A stretch of 39,251 nt of DNA, from IMG/VR virus record IMGVR_UViG_3300017687_000002, positions 1-39,251 of that record; one strand, written 5' to 3'. The notes below the pieces were generated by a model that ran no database searches, was not told the origin of the DNA, and worked only from the letters and a program-made list of their open reading frames with translations. The translations under genes and the position numbers were made by a program. Shown here piece after piece: positions 32,852 to 39,251 of the stretch; positions within the stretch are counted from its first letter, which is position 1, and each line of letters starts with the position of its first letter. This stretch comes from a virus.

Positions 32852-33133
32852 ATGGCAACCCCCGTTAAAGGCTGGAAAACCAGCGAATTCTGGATTCAAC
32901 TCGCAATTCAGGCCGTCAGCTTCCTGGCGGTCACCGGGACCCTGACCCCCGCCAGTGCCGACGCCCTGACCGGCGTGATCAGCCAACTGGGTGGACTGGC
33001 CGCCATGCTGATCGGCGGCGGCATCTATGCCAAGCAACGGGCCGACGTCAAGGCCATGGCCATGGCCAACGAAACCGACCTGGAACTGGCGAAGGTGGAC
33101 GCGCCCCCGGTCAACATCGCAAGCAAGGAGTAG
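32852..33133 (+). CDS. Holin-like membrane protein
   Basis: The start is ATG 32852, with GGAGG at 32842-32846; an in-frame TTG at 32840 overlaps that site and is unlikely. The 93-residue product has two hydrophobic stretches (about 10-30 and 44-62) separated by a Thr/Pro/Ala turn, with a charged tail, the layout of class II holins. It forms its own unit behind the palindromic motif, apart from the endolysin. Confidence 0.6.
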   Translation: MATPVKGWKTSEFWIQLAIQAVSFLAVTGTLTPASADALTGVISQLGGLAAMLIGGGIYAKQRADVKAMAMANETDLELAKVDAPPVNIASKE

Positions 33134-33136
33134 GAC

Positions 33137-33760
33137 ATGAGGCGCTTCATTCCGATCATCGGCCTGATCCTGGCCCTGGCCCTCTTCGGGGGGCTGGGTT
33201 GCGCCACTGTGGGGGACCTGGTTAAAACCGGGTCCACTGTAAAGCAGGAAGACGCTTCAGTGGAAGTCAAGGCCCTGAACGCTCAAAAGGCCTTTGTGAC
33301 TGCCCTTATGACCAACCTGGACAAGCTGGTAAATAAGGTCAGCGTCCCGGCTGGGATCGATCCGATCACCAAAAAGCAGGTGGTGGTGACGGTCACCATT
33401 GTGGATTCCAAGCTTTACGACGTCTTGCGGGCCCTGGGCGACTTCAGCGACTACAAGAGCGCCCCCGGCTTCTGGTCCTTCGCCATAAACCTGAGCGACA
33501 ACGTATTTGGCGGGATCAAGACCCTGGCCCCCTGGTATTTTGGGTCCAAAATGGTTGACAGTGTCATCGCCCGGAAGACCGGCGCGACCTACAACGGCAG
33601 CTTTAACAACGGGTCCCAAAGCCCCAACTACTTCGACACCAGCGGTTCCCGGATCAGCACCGGCGCGGCCCAGGCCACCAACAGCGGCGAAGGCTCCCCT
33701 TCGGCTCCTGGCGGGTCCAGTGACGCGGGGACGTCTTCCAGTTCCAGCACTCAGAAGTAA
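33137..33760 (+). CDS. Lipoprotein candidate
   Basis: The 207-residue product starts after AAGGAG and has a signal peptide with an atypical lipobox (GGLGC, Cys at about residue 22). A helical central part and a Ser/Gly-rich disordered tail follow. Its location in the lysis module would suit an outer-membrane spanin or an exclusion lipoprotein, but it is longer than usual spanins. Confidence 0.65.
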   Translation: MRRFIPIIGLILALALFGGLGCATVGDLVKTGSTVKQEDASVEVKALNAQKAFVTALMTNLDKLVNKVSVPAGIDPITKKQVVVTVTIVDSKLYDVLRALGDFSDYKSAPGFWSFAINLSDNVFGGIKTLAPWYFGSKMVDSVIARKTGATYNGSFNNGSQSPNYFDTSGSRISTGAAQATNSGEGSPSAPGGSSDAGTSSSSSTQK

Positions 33761-33766
33761 CGACCT

Positions 33767-34339
33767 GTGTTAGTCATCCTATCCCCCAGACCGGGCCAGT
33801 TTTGGCAACCTGGCGACATTATCTTCACGGCCCGGCCTGGGGAATATCTAACTTATTCGATCAGCGCCCATACCGACCCGAAAGCCTTAGAGGCCAAGCG
33901 CCTGGTAGCCACCCATAGCGGCGTGATCATTGACAACGCCACTGTAATGGAGTCCCGGCCTGAAGGCTTTATCAAACGCCCCTTGAGCGTCCACCTGAAC
34001 GACCCTGCCGAACTCTGTTGGGTTAAGCGCCCCAGTGGGCAGACCCCGGCCAGCGTGGCCCTAGGGGTCGATAAGGCGCGTTCCCTGGAAGGCGTCCCTT
34101 ACGACTGGGGACTTATGGCGGGCTATGCCCTTACCAACCCAGAAGACCGGAAGACGACCAAGCCCAGCATTTTTGAAGATGATGACCGGATGATCTGTTC
34201 TGAAGCCGTGGCCACGGTCCTAATGGCGGCGGCCCCTGCCCTTGCAGACCCCAATGTCGGGGCGGTCCTTGCCACCAGGCATCCAAGCTGGTGGTCACCC
34301 CAAGCGTTGAATATGGCTCTGGCCCTGTGGGAGTCGTAG
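33767..34339 (+). CDS. Permuted papain-like (YiiX/NlpC-P60-type) enzyme
   Basis: The 190-residue protein begins with GTG. PGDIIFT opens the fold, THSGVIID gives the catalytic-type His (H50), VMES the acid (E62), and MICSEAV the Cys (C144) after YDWG. This order (His before Cys) is that of circularly permuted papain-like hydrolases such as YiiX, which act on amide bonds in peptidoglycan or lipids. No signal peptide is visible. It may assist lysis or entry. Confidence 0.75.
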   Translation: MLVILSPRPGQFWQPGDIIFTARPGEYLTYSISAHTDPKALEAKRLVATHSGVIIDNATVMESRPEGFIKRPLSVHLNDPAELCWVKRPSGQTPASVALGVDKARSLEGVPYDWGLMAGYALTNPEDRKTTKPSIFEDDDRMICSEAVATVLMAAAPALADPNVGAVLATRHPSWWSPQALNMALALWES

Positions 34340-34348
34340 GAGTCCACC

Positions 34349-35146
34349 ATGGCGAAACGATCCCGAAGAATCCGGCCCCTAGAAATCTGGGTCGTGGCGG
34401 GGGACCTCCATATCCCCTTCCATGACCCAACGGCCCTAGCCCTGTTCATTGCGTTCTGCAAGTCGATCCAGCCTGACAGGGTGTTCCTGAATGGGGACAT
34501 TCTTGATTGCTGGGAAATATCCAAATTCGACAAGCCACTGTCGATCAAGCAACATCTGACTGACGAGCTAGATCAGGGCACGGCCTTTTTCAAAGCCCTA
34601 CGCTTGGCCGTCCCAGACGCCATGATCGACTGGCTCCTGGGCAACCATGAATTCCGCTGGGAACGTTTCCTGGGGAGCAAAGCCCCGGAGTTGTACGGCC
34701 TCAAGTACATGACCCTTGAAGAGCAAGTTGACTGTACCGCCCAGGGGGTCACCGTCCATAACGCCCACCTGCCTGAAACCATGGTCCAGGTGGGCAAACT
34801 CCTGATTGGGCACTTTGCCAAGGTCAACAAGCATTCAGCTTATACGGCCAAGAACCTACTAGATGAAAAGGGGATCAGCCTGATCCAAGCCCATACCCAC
34901 CGGATGGGGGCCCACTACAGGACCGACTACAACCGGACCCTGGTGGCGTTTGAAGGCGGTTGCCTGTGCAGTCTGGACCCGCCCTACCTGTCCCGGCCCA
35001 ACTGGCAACAGGGCTGGACCGTCGTGGCCAAGGACCCAGACAGCGACTTTTTCAAGCTGACTGCGGTGGAGATCATCAAGGGCCGGGTGATCTATGGCAA
35101 TCAGATGATCGAATCAGCCCCGCCGGTTAATTTGATTCCGGTATAA
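34349..35146 (+). CDS. Calcineurin-like metallophosphoesterase
   Basis: All five motifs of the family are present: GDLH (D19, H21), GDILD (D50, D53), GNHE (N99, H100), IGHF (H155) and AHTH (H182, H184). The 265-residue length is normal. Phage members act on nucleotides, RNA or DNA ends; the substrate here is unknown. It lies in a downstream accessory cluster with a nucleotide-pool gene. Confidence 0.92.
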   Translation: MAKRSRRIRPLEIWVVAGDLHIPFHDPTALALFIAFCKSIQPDRVFLNGDILDCWEISKFDKPLSIKQHLTDELDQGTAFFKALRLAVPDAMIDWLLGNHEFRWERFLGSKAPELYGLKYMTLEEQVDCTAQGVTVHNAHLPETMVQVGKLLIGHFAKVNKHSAYTAKNLLDEKGISLIQAHTHRMGAHYRTDYNRTLVAFEGGCLCSLDPPYLSRPNWQQGWTVVAKDPDSDFFKLTAVEIIKGRVIYGNQMIESAPPVNLIPV

Positions 35147-35168
35147 TTACAGTAACCACTTACTTTAA
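35142..35168 (+). promoter_or_regulatory. Perfect -10 box joined to operator-like palindrome, copy g
   Basis: TATAAT at 35142-35147 ends on the first base of the motif (TTACAGTAACC/ACTTACTTTAA, 35147-35168). No good -35 is visible. An AAGGAGG site follows directly before the GTG at 35179. If the box is used, the regulator would cover the transcription start. Confidence 0.6.
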
Positions 35169-35178
35169 GGAGGCCCGC

Positions 35179-35577
35179 GTGGCTGAAGTGAAGGGGCTTT
35201 CCCCCGATGCCGAAATTGAAACCAACACCCAAGGGGGCAAGCAAAGCGCCGTGGGCTATGCCTTCCACCTTTTACCCGTCAACGCCATGTTTGGTCTGGC
35301 CGGGGTCCTCAAGGAAGGGCTGGTCAAGTATGACCGCGACAACTGGCGCAAGATCAGCGCTGAAGAGCATATCAACCATATGATAGGCCACGCTTTAGGC
35401 ATCATGGCCGGGGACACCAGTGACGACCACTTCGGGCATATGCTCTGCCGGGCGGCCATGGCTTACGAGTGTCAGTCAGCCGGGAATATGTGGGAAGACG
35501 GCCACCCACCCCCCTTTCTAAGCGCAAAAGAAGAGCCCGCCACGGGCCAGATCATTCCCCAACCATCTAAGAGATAG
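35179..35577 (+). CDS. DUF5664 (MazG-like dNTP pyrophosphatase-family) protein
   Basis: The 132-residue product starts with GTG after AAGGAGG. GGKQSAVGYAFHLLPV (about 19-34), GLVKYDRDNWRKI (about 47-59) and HINHMIGHALG then SDDHFGHMLCRAAMA match the phage family annotated as dATP/dGTP diphosphohydrolase N-terminal (DUF5664), related to all-alpha NTP pyrophosphatases. A role in trimming or remodelling dNTP pools is plausible and fits with ThyX elsewhere on the phage. Confidence 0.8.
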   Translation: MAEVKGLSPDAEIETNTQGGKQSAVGYAFHLLPVNAMFGLAGVLKEGLVKYDRDNWRKISAEEHINHMIGHALGIMAGDTSDDHFGHMLCRAAMAYECQSAGNMWEDGHPPPFLSAKEEPATGQIIPQPSKR

Positions 35578-35588
35578 GACACGCAACA

Positions 35589-35825
35589 ATGACCGAATCG
35601 ATTCTGTTGACTTCCCAGGTGATTGCCAACCCCGACGCGGCCCAGGCTCTGTTTGAATTCGTGGTCCTGGACAAGCCCTGTTCGGCTTGCGCCAGTCAGG
35701 AAGTCAAGACCGTGTTGGACCTGGACAATGACCGGGCCGTCGAGAAATCCGTCTGCATGTTCGGGAACACCCCCCAGTTCGTGATCGAATCCCCCGACGG
35801 TTCGTCTTGTGCCCGCTGGGCATAA
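35589..35825 (+). CDS. Small hypothetical protein at phage right end
   Basis: The 78-residue product contains a CSAC pair, a later VCMFG and a final SSCARW. It looks like a small alpha/beta protein and may bind metal. No family recognised. It is the last phage gene before a strong terminator. Confidence 0.65.
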   Translation: MTESILLTSQVIANPDAAQALFEFVVLDKPCSACASQEVKTVLDLDNDRAVEKSVCMFGNTPQFVIESPDGSSCARWA

Positions 35826-35843
35826 AGCGCTTCATTCAAGCCA

Positions 35844-35869
35844 GGAGGCCCTTCGGGGCCTCTTTTTTT
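35844..35869 (+). terminator. Strong intrinsic terminator at phage right end
   Basis: GAGGCCC at 35845-35851 pairs with GGGCCTC at 35856-35862 around TTCG, followed by seven T. It ends the rightward phage transcription. Confidence 0.95.
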
Positions 35870-35965
35870 GTCACGGTTTTGTCACAGGAAAGGCGAATTT
35901 TGGCGTTTTGCGGCAGTCGTCACGTTCGTAACTAGCTGAAATCATTACCTGACATGCCAGAAATT

Positions 35966-36015
35966 TGCGTTCGGGACGCAGGGGTCGCTGGTTCAAATCC
36001 AGTCGTCCCGACCAA
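35966..36015 (+). repeat. attachment-site repeat, copy 1 (3' half of tRNA-Pro CGG)
   Basis: A 50-bp perfect match to copy 2 at 38046-38095. It runs from the anticodon stem (loop TTCGGGA, anticodon CGG) through the T arm (GGTTCAAATCC) and acceptor strand (CGTCCCGA) to CCA. The sequence to its left is phage, and no tRNA 5' half is present, so it is a fragment at an element boundary. The gap around it (35870-36145) holds no gene I can support. Confidence 0.92.
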
Positions 36016-36028
36016 TAATTTCAATGAG

Positions 36029-36058
36029 ATAGCCCAGGGAGCATGTTCCCTGGGCTAT
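36029..36058 (+). terminator. Perfect 12-bp hairpin after att copy 1
   Basis: ATAGCCCAGGGA at 36029-36040 pairs with TCCCTGGGCTAT at 36047-36058. Only a short T stretch follows. It may be a tRNA terminator carried with the attachment site, or a boundary hairpin. Confidence 0.6.
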
Positions 36059-36145
36059 ACTTTCGTGACAGTTCTGTGCCAAAGATGCTTGCATCCAGAA
36101 TGAATAGCCACCAGTAAGCCAACTAATGTCTAGGTAAAAATATTG

Positions 36146-36175
36146 TTGACAAGCGAAAAAAAAGCGTGCTATTCA
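36146..36175 (+). promoter_or_regulatory. Sigma-70 promoter with extended -10
   Basis: TTGACA at 36146-36151, an 18-bp spacer and TATTCA at 36170-36175, preceded by TGC (extended -10). Transcription should begin near 36182 and run into the structured leader of the NYN gene. Confidence 0.7.
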
Positions 36176-36181
36176 CTTGCG

Positions 36182-36295
36182 AGACTCCTGTGAGGTGCTC
36201 ATACTATATATGAAATCAACTTAGAAACTGTCCTGCTTCTTCGGAGGCAGGTCTGTTAACCGCCGGGGCCTGCGTGCAGTCCCCGGTATTTTTTT
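36182..36295 (+). ncRNA. Candidate small RNA or leader RNA before the NYN gene
   Basis: Between a strong promoter and an intrinsic terminator lies a segment of about 114 bases with no convincing reading frame. It contains a hairpin with a C(UUCG)G tetraloop (36232-36239 with 36244-36251), followed by the terminator hairpin. It may be a free-standing RNA or an attenuator leader. No match to a known RNA class is claimed. Confidence 0.5.
36263..36295 (+). terminator. Intrinsic terminator 7 bp before the NYN start
   Basis: CCGGGG at 36263-36268 pairs with CCCCGG at 36281-36286, with a small inner stem (CTG/CAG), followed by TATTTTTTT. The NYN ATG follows at 36303 without a clear ribosome-binding site, so expression should depend on read-through. 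Confidence 0.8.
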
Positions 36296-36302
36296 GTGAA
36301 CA

Positions 36303-36872
36303 ATGACTGAAGAACAAACCAAAAAGAAGGCTGCGCTGTTCATTGACGGAAGTAACCTTTATAAGCGACTGCAATATAGTGGGATTCGCAAGGGTAATAT
36401 CGACTACGCTCAATTTTCCCGAAACCTCATTCTAGATAGGCACTGGGTTGGCACTTATTTTTATATCGCGCCAGTTCGTAAGCAAGATGGGGTTGAAACT
36501 TATCAGGCCCAACAGCGTTTTTTCTCTGCACTTCGTGGGACCAAAGGCATCAATTTAAAGCTGGGCACCCTAGTGAAACGTCAGAACGAATGTGGCCAGT
36601 GTGGCTACAGACACGAATTCCTCCTGGAGAAGGGCGTTGATGTCCAGTTAGCTGTCGACATGATTGCCATGGCATCCCAGGACGCTTATGATGTGGCTTA
36701 TCTTGTCTCAGCCGATTCCGATTTTATTCCAGCGGTGGAAATGATTCGATATGATTATAAAAAACAAGTCTTTTGTGTCGCTCCCAAAGGTGCCAAATAC
36801 GGCAAGCTAGGTAATGCCTGCAACACAGCAATTCCAATTGACCAGAGTTTCATAGACGGTTGCCAAGTCTAA
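36303..36872 (+). CDS. NYN-domain (PIN-like) ribonuclease-like protein
   Basis: NYN/LabA-type proteins have a PIN-like fold with acidic residues that bind a metal and cut RNA. The 189-residue product has ALFIDGSNLY (D15), GVDVQLAVDM (D113, D119) and SADSDFIPAVEMI (D138, D140), the expected acidic set, plus a CGQC pair (C97, C100). The start is ATG 36303, with no Shine-Dalgarno and a terminator just ahead. It is more AT-rich than the phage genes. It converges on the integrase gene with 8 bp between their stops. It is probably cargo, possibly a defence or regulatory nuclease. Confidence 0.88.
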   Translation: MTEEQTKKKAALFIDGSNLYKRLQYSGIRKGNIDYAQFSRNLILDRHWVGTYFYIAPVRKQDGVETYQAQQRFFSALRGTKGINLKLGTLVKRQNECGQCGYRHEFLLEKGVDVQLAVDMIAMASQDAYDVAYLVSADSDFIPAVEMIRYDYKKQVFCVAPKGAKYGKLGNACNTAIPIDQSFIDGCQV

Positions 36873-36880
36873 TAAAATCT

Positions 36881-37933
36881 TTAACAACCGCCTAGCCTCT
36901 CCACAAATTCACCCCTCAAGTCTGGGACAACGTGTGCGTATAGTTCAGTTGTCCGCTCGGTAGAATGTCCCAGATAAGATGCTATCACATGCATAGGGCA
37001 GTTGGTCATAGCAAGACGGGTTGCGAATGTATGCCGAAAGGAGTGCCATCCTACCCCCGGCCTCCACAATTCAGTCTGCTTGAGCAAATCACGCAGGACC
37101 TTCGTGGCGTACCGTTCGTCTCTGTGACGTGTACCAAAGATGTAGGGGCCATTGAGGCCATTTTCAACGCCGCTTCGATACCATAAATCTAGTTCAACTT
37201 CGAGAAGACTTGCCATCGGCACTTGCCTGGACCTGTAAGTCTTTGTGTGGAAATCACCGCTGGCTCTCACTTGGATGTAGTGGGCAGCCCATACAACGTC
37301 ATCCCAAGACAGGTGGCATAACTCTGCCCTGCGCAACCCGGTGTACGTAGCGGTCAGAGCCATATAATAAAGCCAAGGTGGGCCACCACGGGCCCCCTCA
37401 AGAATCTTCTGCACTTCATCGGAGCGCCAATAAACCGGAGTTTGGTCTTTTGGTACACGAAATTTTTTAACCCGAGCAGCCGGATTCATTGCCAGGTATC
37501 CCCACTCGACCGCAAGCCCGAGGGCGTGCTTGATGGTTTCCAACTCCCTACTGACAGTCCTTGGGCTAACCAATTTACGTCTGGAAATTTTGTATTCCTC
37601 AACGGTCTTGGCCTTCAGGGCTCCCAGCCAAACAACACTTTCCGAGCCTAGAAAGGGCAAAAAGTGACACTCGATAGTGGTCTTGTCCCTTAAAAAGCTC
37701 TGATGCCGCTTGTTGGTTTCCGAATATTTGAGGTATTCAGCAAAGAATTCTGTAGCTGGTACAGATGTCGGGAGCGGTTCCCACTCTTCCTTAGCAGCCC
37801 TTGAGATCAGTATTGCGGCTCGCCGTGTCGCCTCGTCTCGGTTATTGGTCTTCAGGGAACGGCGCACCCTGATTCCCGAGGTGCAGAAATCCACCCAATA
37901 GGTCCCCTTTTTCCCCCGCTGGAATAGCTTCAT
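36881..37933 (-). CDS. int: Tyrosine recombinase (integrase)
   Basis: The 350-residue product catalyses site-specific recombination between attachment sites. All catalytic residues are visible: R201 (TGLRRAEL), K231 (HTKTYRSRQVP), H297 and R300 (HSFRHTFATR), H323 (LGHS) and Y332 (ELYAHV). An N-terminal arm-binding region (about 1-50) and a core-binding SAM-like domain (about 60-155) come first. Its 5' end is 113 bp from att copy 2 and it points leftward. It is the only integrase in the window, within the short interval between the repeats. Confidence 0.95.
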   Translation of the reverse strand: MKLFQRGKKGTYWVDFCTSGIRVRRSLKTNNRDEATRRAAILISRAAKEEWEPLPTSVPATEFFAEYLKYSETNKRHQSFLRDKTTIECHFLPFLGSESVVWLGALKAKTVEEYKISRRKLVSPRTVSRELETIKHALGLAVEWGYLAMNPAARVKKFRVPKDQTPVYWRSDEVQKILEGARGGPPWLYYMALTATYTGLRRAELCHLSWDDVVWAAHYIQVRASGDFHTKTYRSRQVPMASLLEVELDLWYRSGVENGLNGPYIFGTRHRDERYATKVLRDLLKQTELWRPGVGWHSFRHTFATRLAMTNCPMHVIASYLGHSTERTTELYAHVVPDLRGEFVERLGGC

Positions 37934-38045
37934 CGCCGGATAGGCCCTTTTGATTTTGTGTCAGATTTGCGCCAGAACCTTGGAAATATGTGCCCATTAT
38001 ATCACCTTAACATGCAGTATATACTTGAAATCATTCGGTTTTTAC

Positions 38046-38095
38046 TGCGTTCGGGACGCAGGGGTCGCTGGTTCAAATCCAGTCGTCCCGACCAA
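38046..38095 (+). repeat. attachment-site repeat, copy 2 (3' half of tRNA-Pro CGG)
   Basis: Identical to copy 1 over 50 bp. Here the base before the repeat is C, completing a 5-bp anticodon stem (CTGCG/CGCAG), but the D arm and acceptor 5' strand are still missing. A normal intrinsic terminator follows, so this copy probably marks the junction with the original host DNA (attR-type end). Confidence 0.92.
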
Positions 38096-38111
38096 ATAAA
38101 AGACCGCAAGT

Positions 38112-38146
38112 CAGGGGTTCCCAACCGGGAGCCCCTGCCTTATTTT
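38112..38146 (+). terminator. Host terminator after the tRNA fragment
   Basis: CAGGGGTTCCC at 38112-38122 pairs with GGGAGCCCCTG at 38127-38137 (one T-G pair), loop AACC, followed by CCTTATTTT. It likely ended the original tRNA-Pro transcript. Confidence 0.85.
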
Positions 38147-38561
38147 GGCCCGCCCGCTCCCAGCGGCCGGCCCCCGCGCCCGCCGCTGAAAATCCATTGA
38201 TCACGGCAATTTTTCAGGTTTTCGCAAGGCCCCGCACATGCCGGAACAGGGCCCGGACAGGACCGGCTTACTCCCTTGAATCGCAACTATTTGATCTTCC
38301 TATTCAACGGCAATATTGCCGGATAAAACCCAGAGACACAAAATTTTGCATGGCATACACTTGTATTGTTATTTAGTTTAACCAACTGGAATTTTTTTAC
38401 TTTAGAGTTTTAGCAATGGACTGATGTCCGTAACGGCCGGTCGGCAAAAAGGCAGGGGTGAGCCTGGACGCCTTCCAGCCGGCAAAGGTAGCGCTTGGGG
38501 TCAGGAGAAATCAAATGGCCAAGCGCGCTGCTTTTAATTTTACTCAGGAGAAAAAGGCATT
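38147..38561 (+). other. Host intergenic region and structured 5' leader of the porin gene
   Basis: No gene is supported here. The right part (about 38430-38530) has several self-complementary stretches, including GCGCTTGG at 38491-38498 with CCAAGCGC at 38519-38526. This hairpin lies 36 bp before the porin ATG, and CAGGAG follows at 38545-38550. A cis-acting mRNA structure is possible; no riboswitch class is recognised. Confidence 0.45.
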
Positions 38562-39251
38562 ATGAAAAGGCTAGTAATCATGGCTGTGGCGGCTATGATG
38601 GCACTGTCCGTGGCCATTCCGGCCATGGCGGTGGAGCCGTCCACCTACACCTTCGACATGGCTGCTCGTATGCTGACCGACATCGGCTGGCAGAGCAAGA
38701 GCGGCGAAATGTCCAAGAGCGGCAACGATGTCGGCACTTGGTTCGTAAACATGCCCGGCCACAGCTACCTGCGCGCCCGCTTCTACAGCGTGGACAAAAA
38801 CGTGGGTGGCCGTATCGAGCTGGGCCTCACCAGCTTGCAGCCCGAAGCCAGCGTCAGCCTGCGTTATGCGTACGGTTACTGGCGCGTAGGCAACTGCCGC
38901 ATCCTGGCCGGCCAGACCGACAACTGGTTCGGCTCCCTGGCCTACCACGTTCAGCAGTACGTGGGCTTGAACGAGAACTCCCACCTGTTGATGTTCGGTT
39001 GGGGCTTCGTGTGGCCCCATCGTGTACCGCAGGTGCAGTTCACCTACAACACCGACACCTGGGGCGTGCAGTTCGCCCTGGAAGAGCCCCGCAACAAGGG
39101 CACTTGGGCTGGCGCCACCAACGTGGACACCACCTTCATTCTGCCCCGCATGACCTTGACCTTCATGTTCAAGTACGGCGCTTTCATGACCCACCCCGGC
39201 ATCCTGTTCGTCAAGCACGACTATGAGGCCGGCGCGGGCGCTTCCGATGAG
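38562..39251 (+). CDS. Outer-membrane porin-like protein, 3' partial
   Basis: ATG 38562 follows CAGGAG and opens a frame that stays open to the window edge (230 codons). The product starts with a Sec signal (MKRLVIMAVAAMMALSVAI, cleavage after AMA near residue 23). It continues with alternating hydrophobic/polar strands rich in aromatic residues (SYLRARFYS, IELGLTSL, VSLRYAYGYWRVG, VQFTYNTDTWGVQFAL), typical of a beta barrel. It matches the general pattern of deltaproteobacterial porin-like proteins. It belongs to the host. Confidence 0.8.
   Translation, partial: MKRLVIMAVAAMMALSVAIPAMAVEPSTYTFDMAARMLTDIGWQSKSGEMSKSGNDVGTWFVNMPGHSYLRARFYSVDKNVGGRIELGLTSLQPEASVSLRYAYGYWRVGNCRILAGQTDNWFGSLAYHVQQYVGLNENSHLLMFGWGFVWPHRVPQVQFTYNTDTWGVQFALEEPRNKGTWAGATNVDTTFILPRMTLTFMFKYGAFMTHPGILFVKHDYEAGAGASDE

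Noticed and set aside
2933-35168. The eight palindromic motifs as RNA hairpins or CRISPR-like repeats
   Set aside because: Substitutions are not compensated across the stem, copies are far apart with genes between them, and spacing is irregular.
2933-35168. The motif family as single-subunit RNA-polymerase (T7-like) promoters
   Set aside because: The motif is near-palindromic and, at 28580, includes the likely ribosome-binding site, so it seems to be transcribed. No such polymerase gene is visible here, although the left part of the phage is missing.
35966-38095. Complete tRNA gene at either repeat copy
   Set aside because: Each copy contains only the anticodon arm onward; the D arm and acceptor 5' strand are absent in the flanking sequence.
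38495-39226. A 243-codon frame over the porin gene in another frame
   Set aside because: The frame starting at 38562 has a signal peptide, a ribosome-binding site and beta-barrel-like strands; the other product is rich in Arg/His/Gly and is an overlap artefact.

Overview
The window is most of a temperate, long-tailed (siphovirus-type) prophage, followed by a small separate-looking integrase element and then host chromosome. The phage part (about 1-35,900) is GC-rich, dense and almost wholly on the + strand. The host is probably a GC-rich Gram-negative bacterium. The outer-membrane porin-like gene at the right edge and the general character suggest a sulfate-reducing Desulfobacterota relative, but this is a weak inference.

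Layout: 1-2,254 holds a chain of overlapping small genes (zinc-ribbon protein, several tiny membrane proteins) ending in thyX. 2,259-2,705 encodes an exported protein. 2,706-2,872 is a striking non-coding block of nested hairpins next to the packaging genes. 2,949-15,365 is the packaging and head module: large terminase, portal, a giant 1,884-residue minor head protein, scaffold and major capsid protein. 15,484-20,091 is an unusual insertion with a zinc-binding protein, a GT9-type glycosyltransferase, a fibre-like protein with a Sec signal peptide and a small exported protein. 20,203-28,577 holds the connectors, tail terminator, tail tube, frameshifted tail-assembly chaperones, tape measure and a baseplate-type protein. 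28,605-32,043 holds tail tip, fibre and a glycine-rich adhesin. 32,053-35,825 holds lysis genes (membrane proteins, M15 peptidase, lipoprotein, permuted papain-like enzyme), a metallophosphoesterase and a MazG-like dNTP pyrophosphatase-family protein. A strong terminator closes the phage at 35,869.

Right boundary: a 50-bp direct repeat, the 3' half of a tRNA-Pro(CGG) gene, occurs at 35,966-36,015 and again at 38,046-38,095. Between the copies lies a more AT-rich 2-kb segment with a NYN-domain nuclease-like gene and a tyrosine integrase. The NYN gene is preceded by a strong promoter, a structured leader and an intrinsic terminator. Neither repeat has the tRNA 5' half, so the intact tRNA should lie left of the window, with the two elements in tandem at one attachment site. 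Host DNA begins after 38,095 and contains a terminator, a leader region and a truncated porin-like gene.

Regulation: eight copies of a roughly 22-bp imperfect palindrome sit in intergenic gaps just before the phage transcription units and look like sites for one phage-wide regulator. The least ordinary parts are the giant minor head protein (head-morphogenesis, kinase-like and ADP-ribosyltransferase-like regions), this operator-like family, the hairpin block before the terminase, and the leader-RNA/NYN/integrase mini-element.
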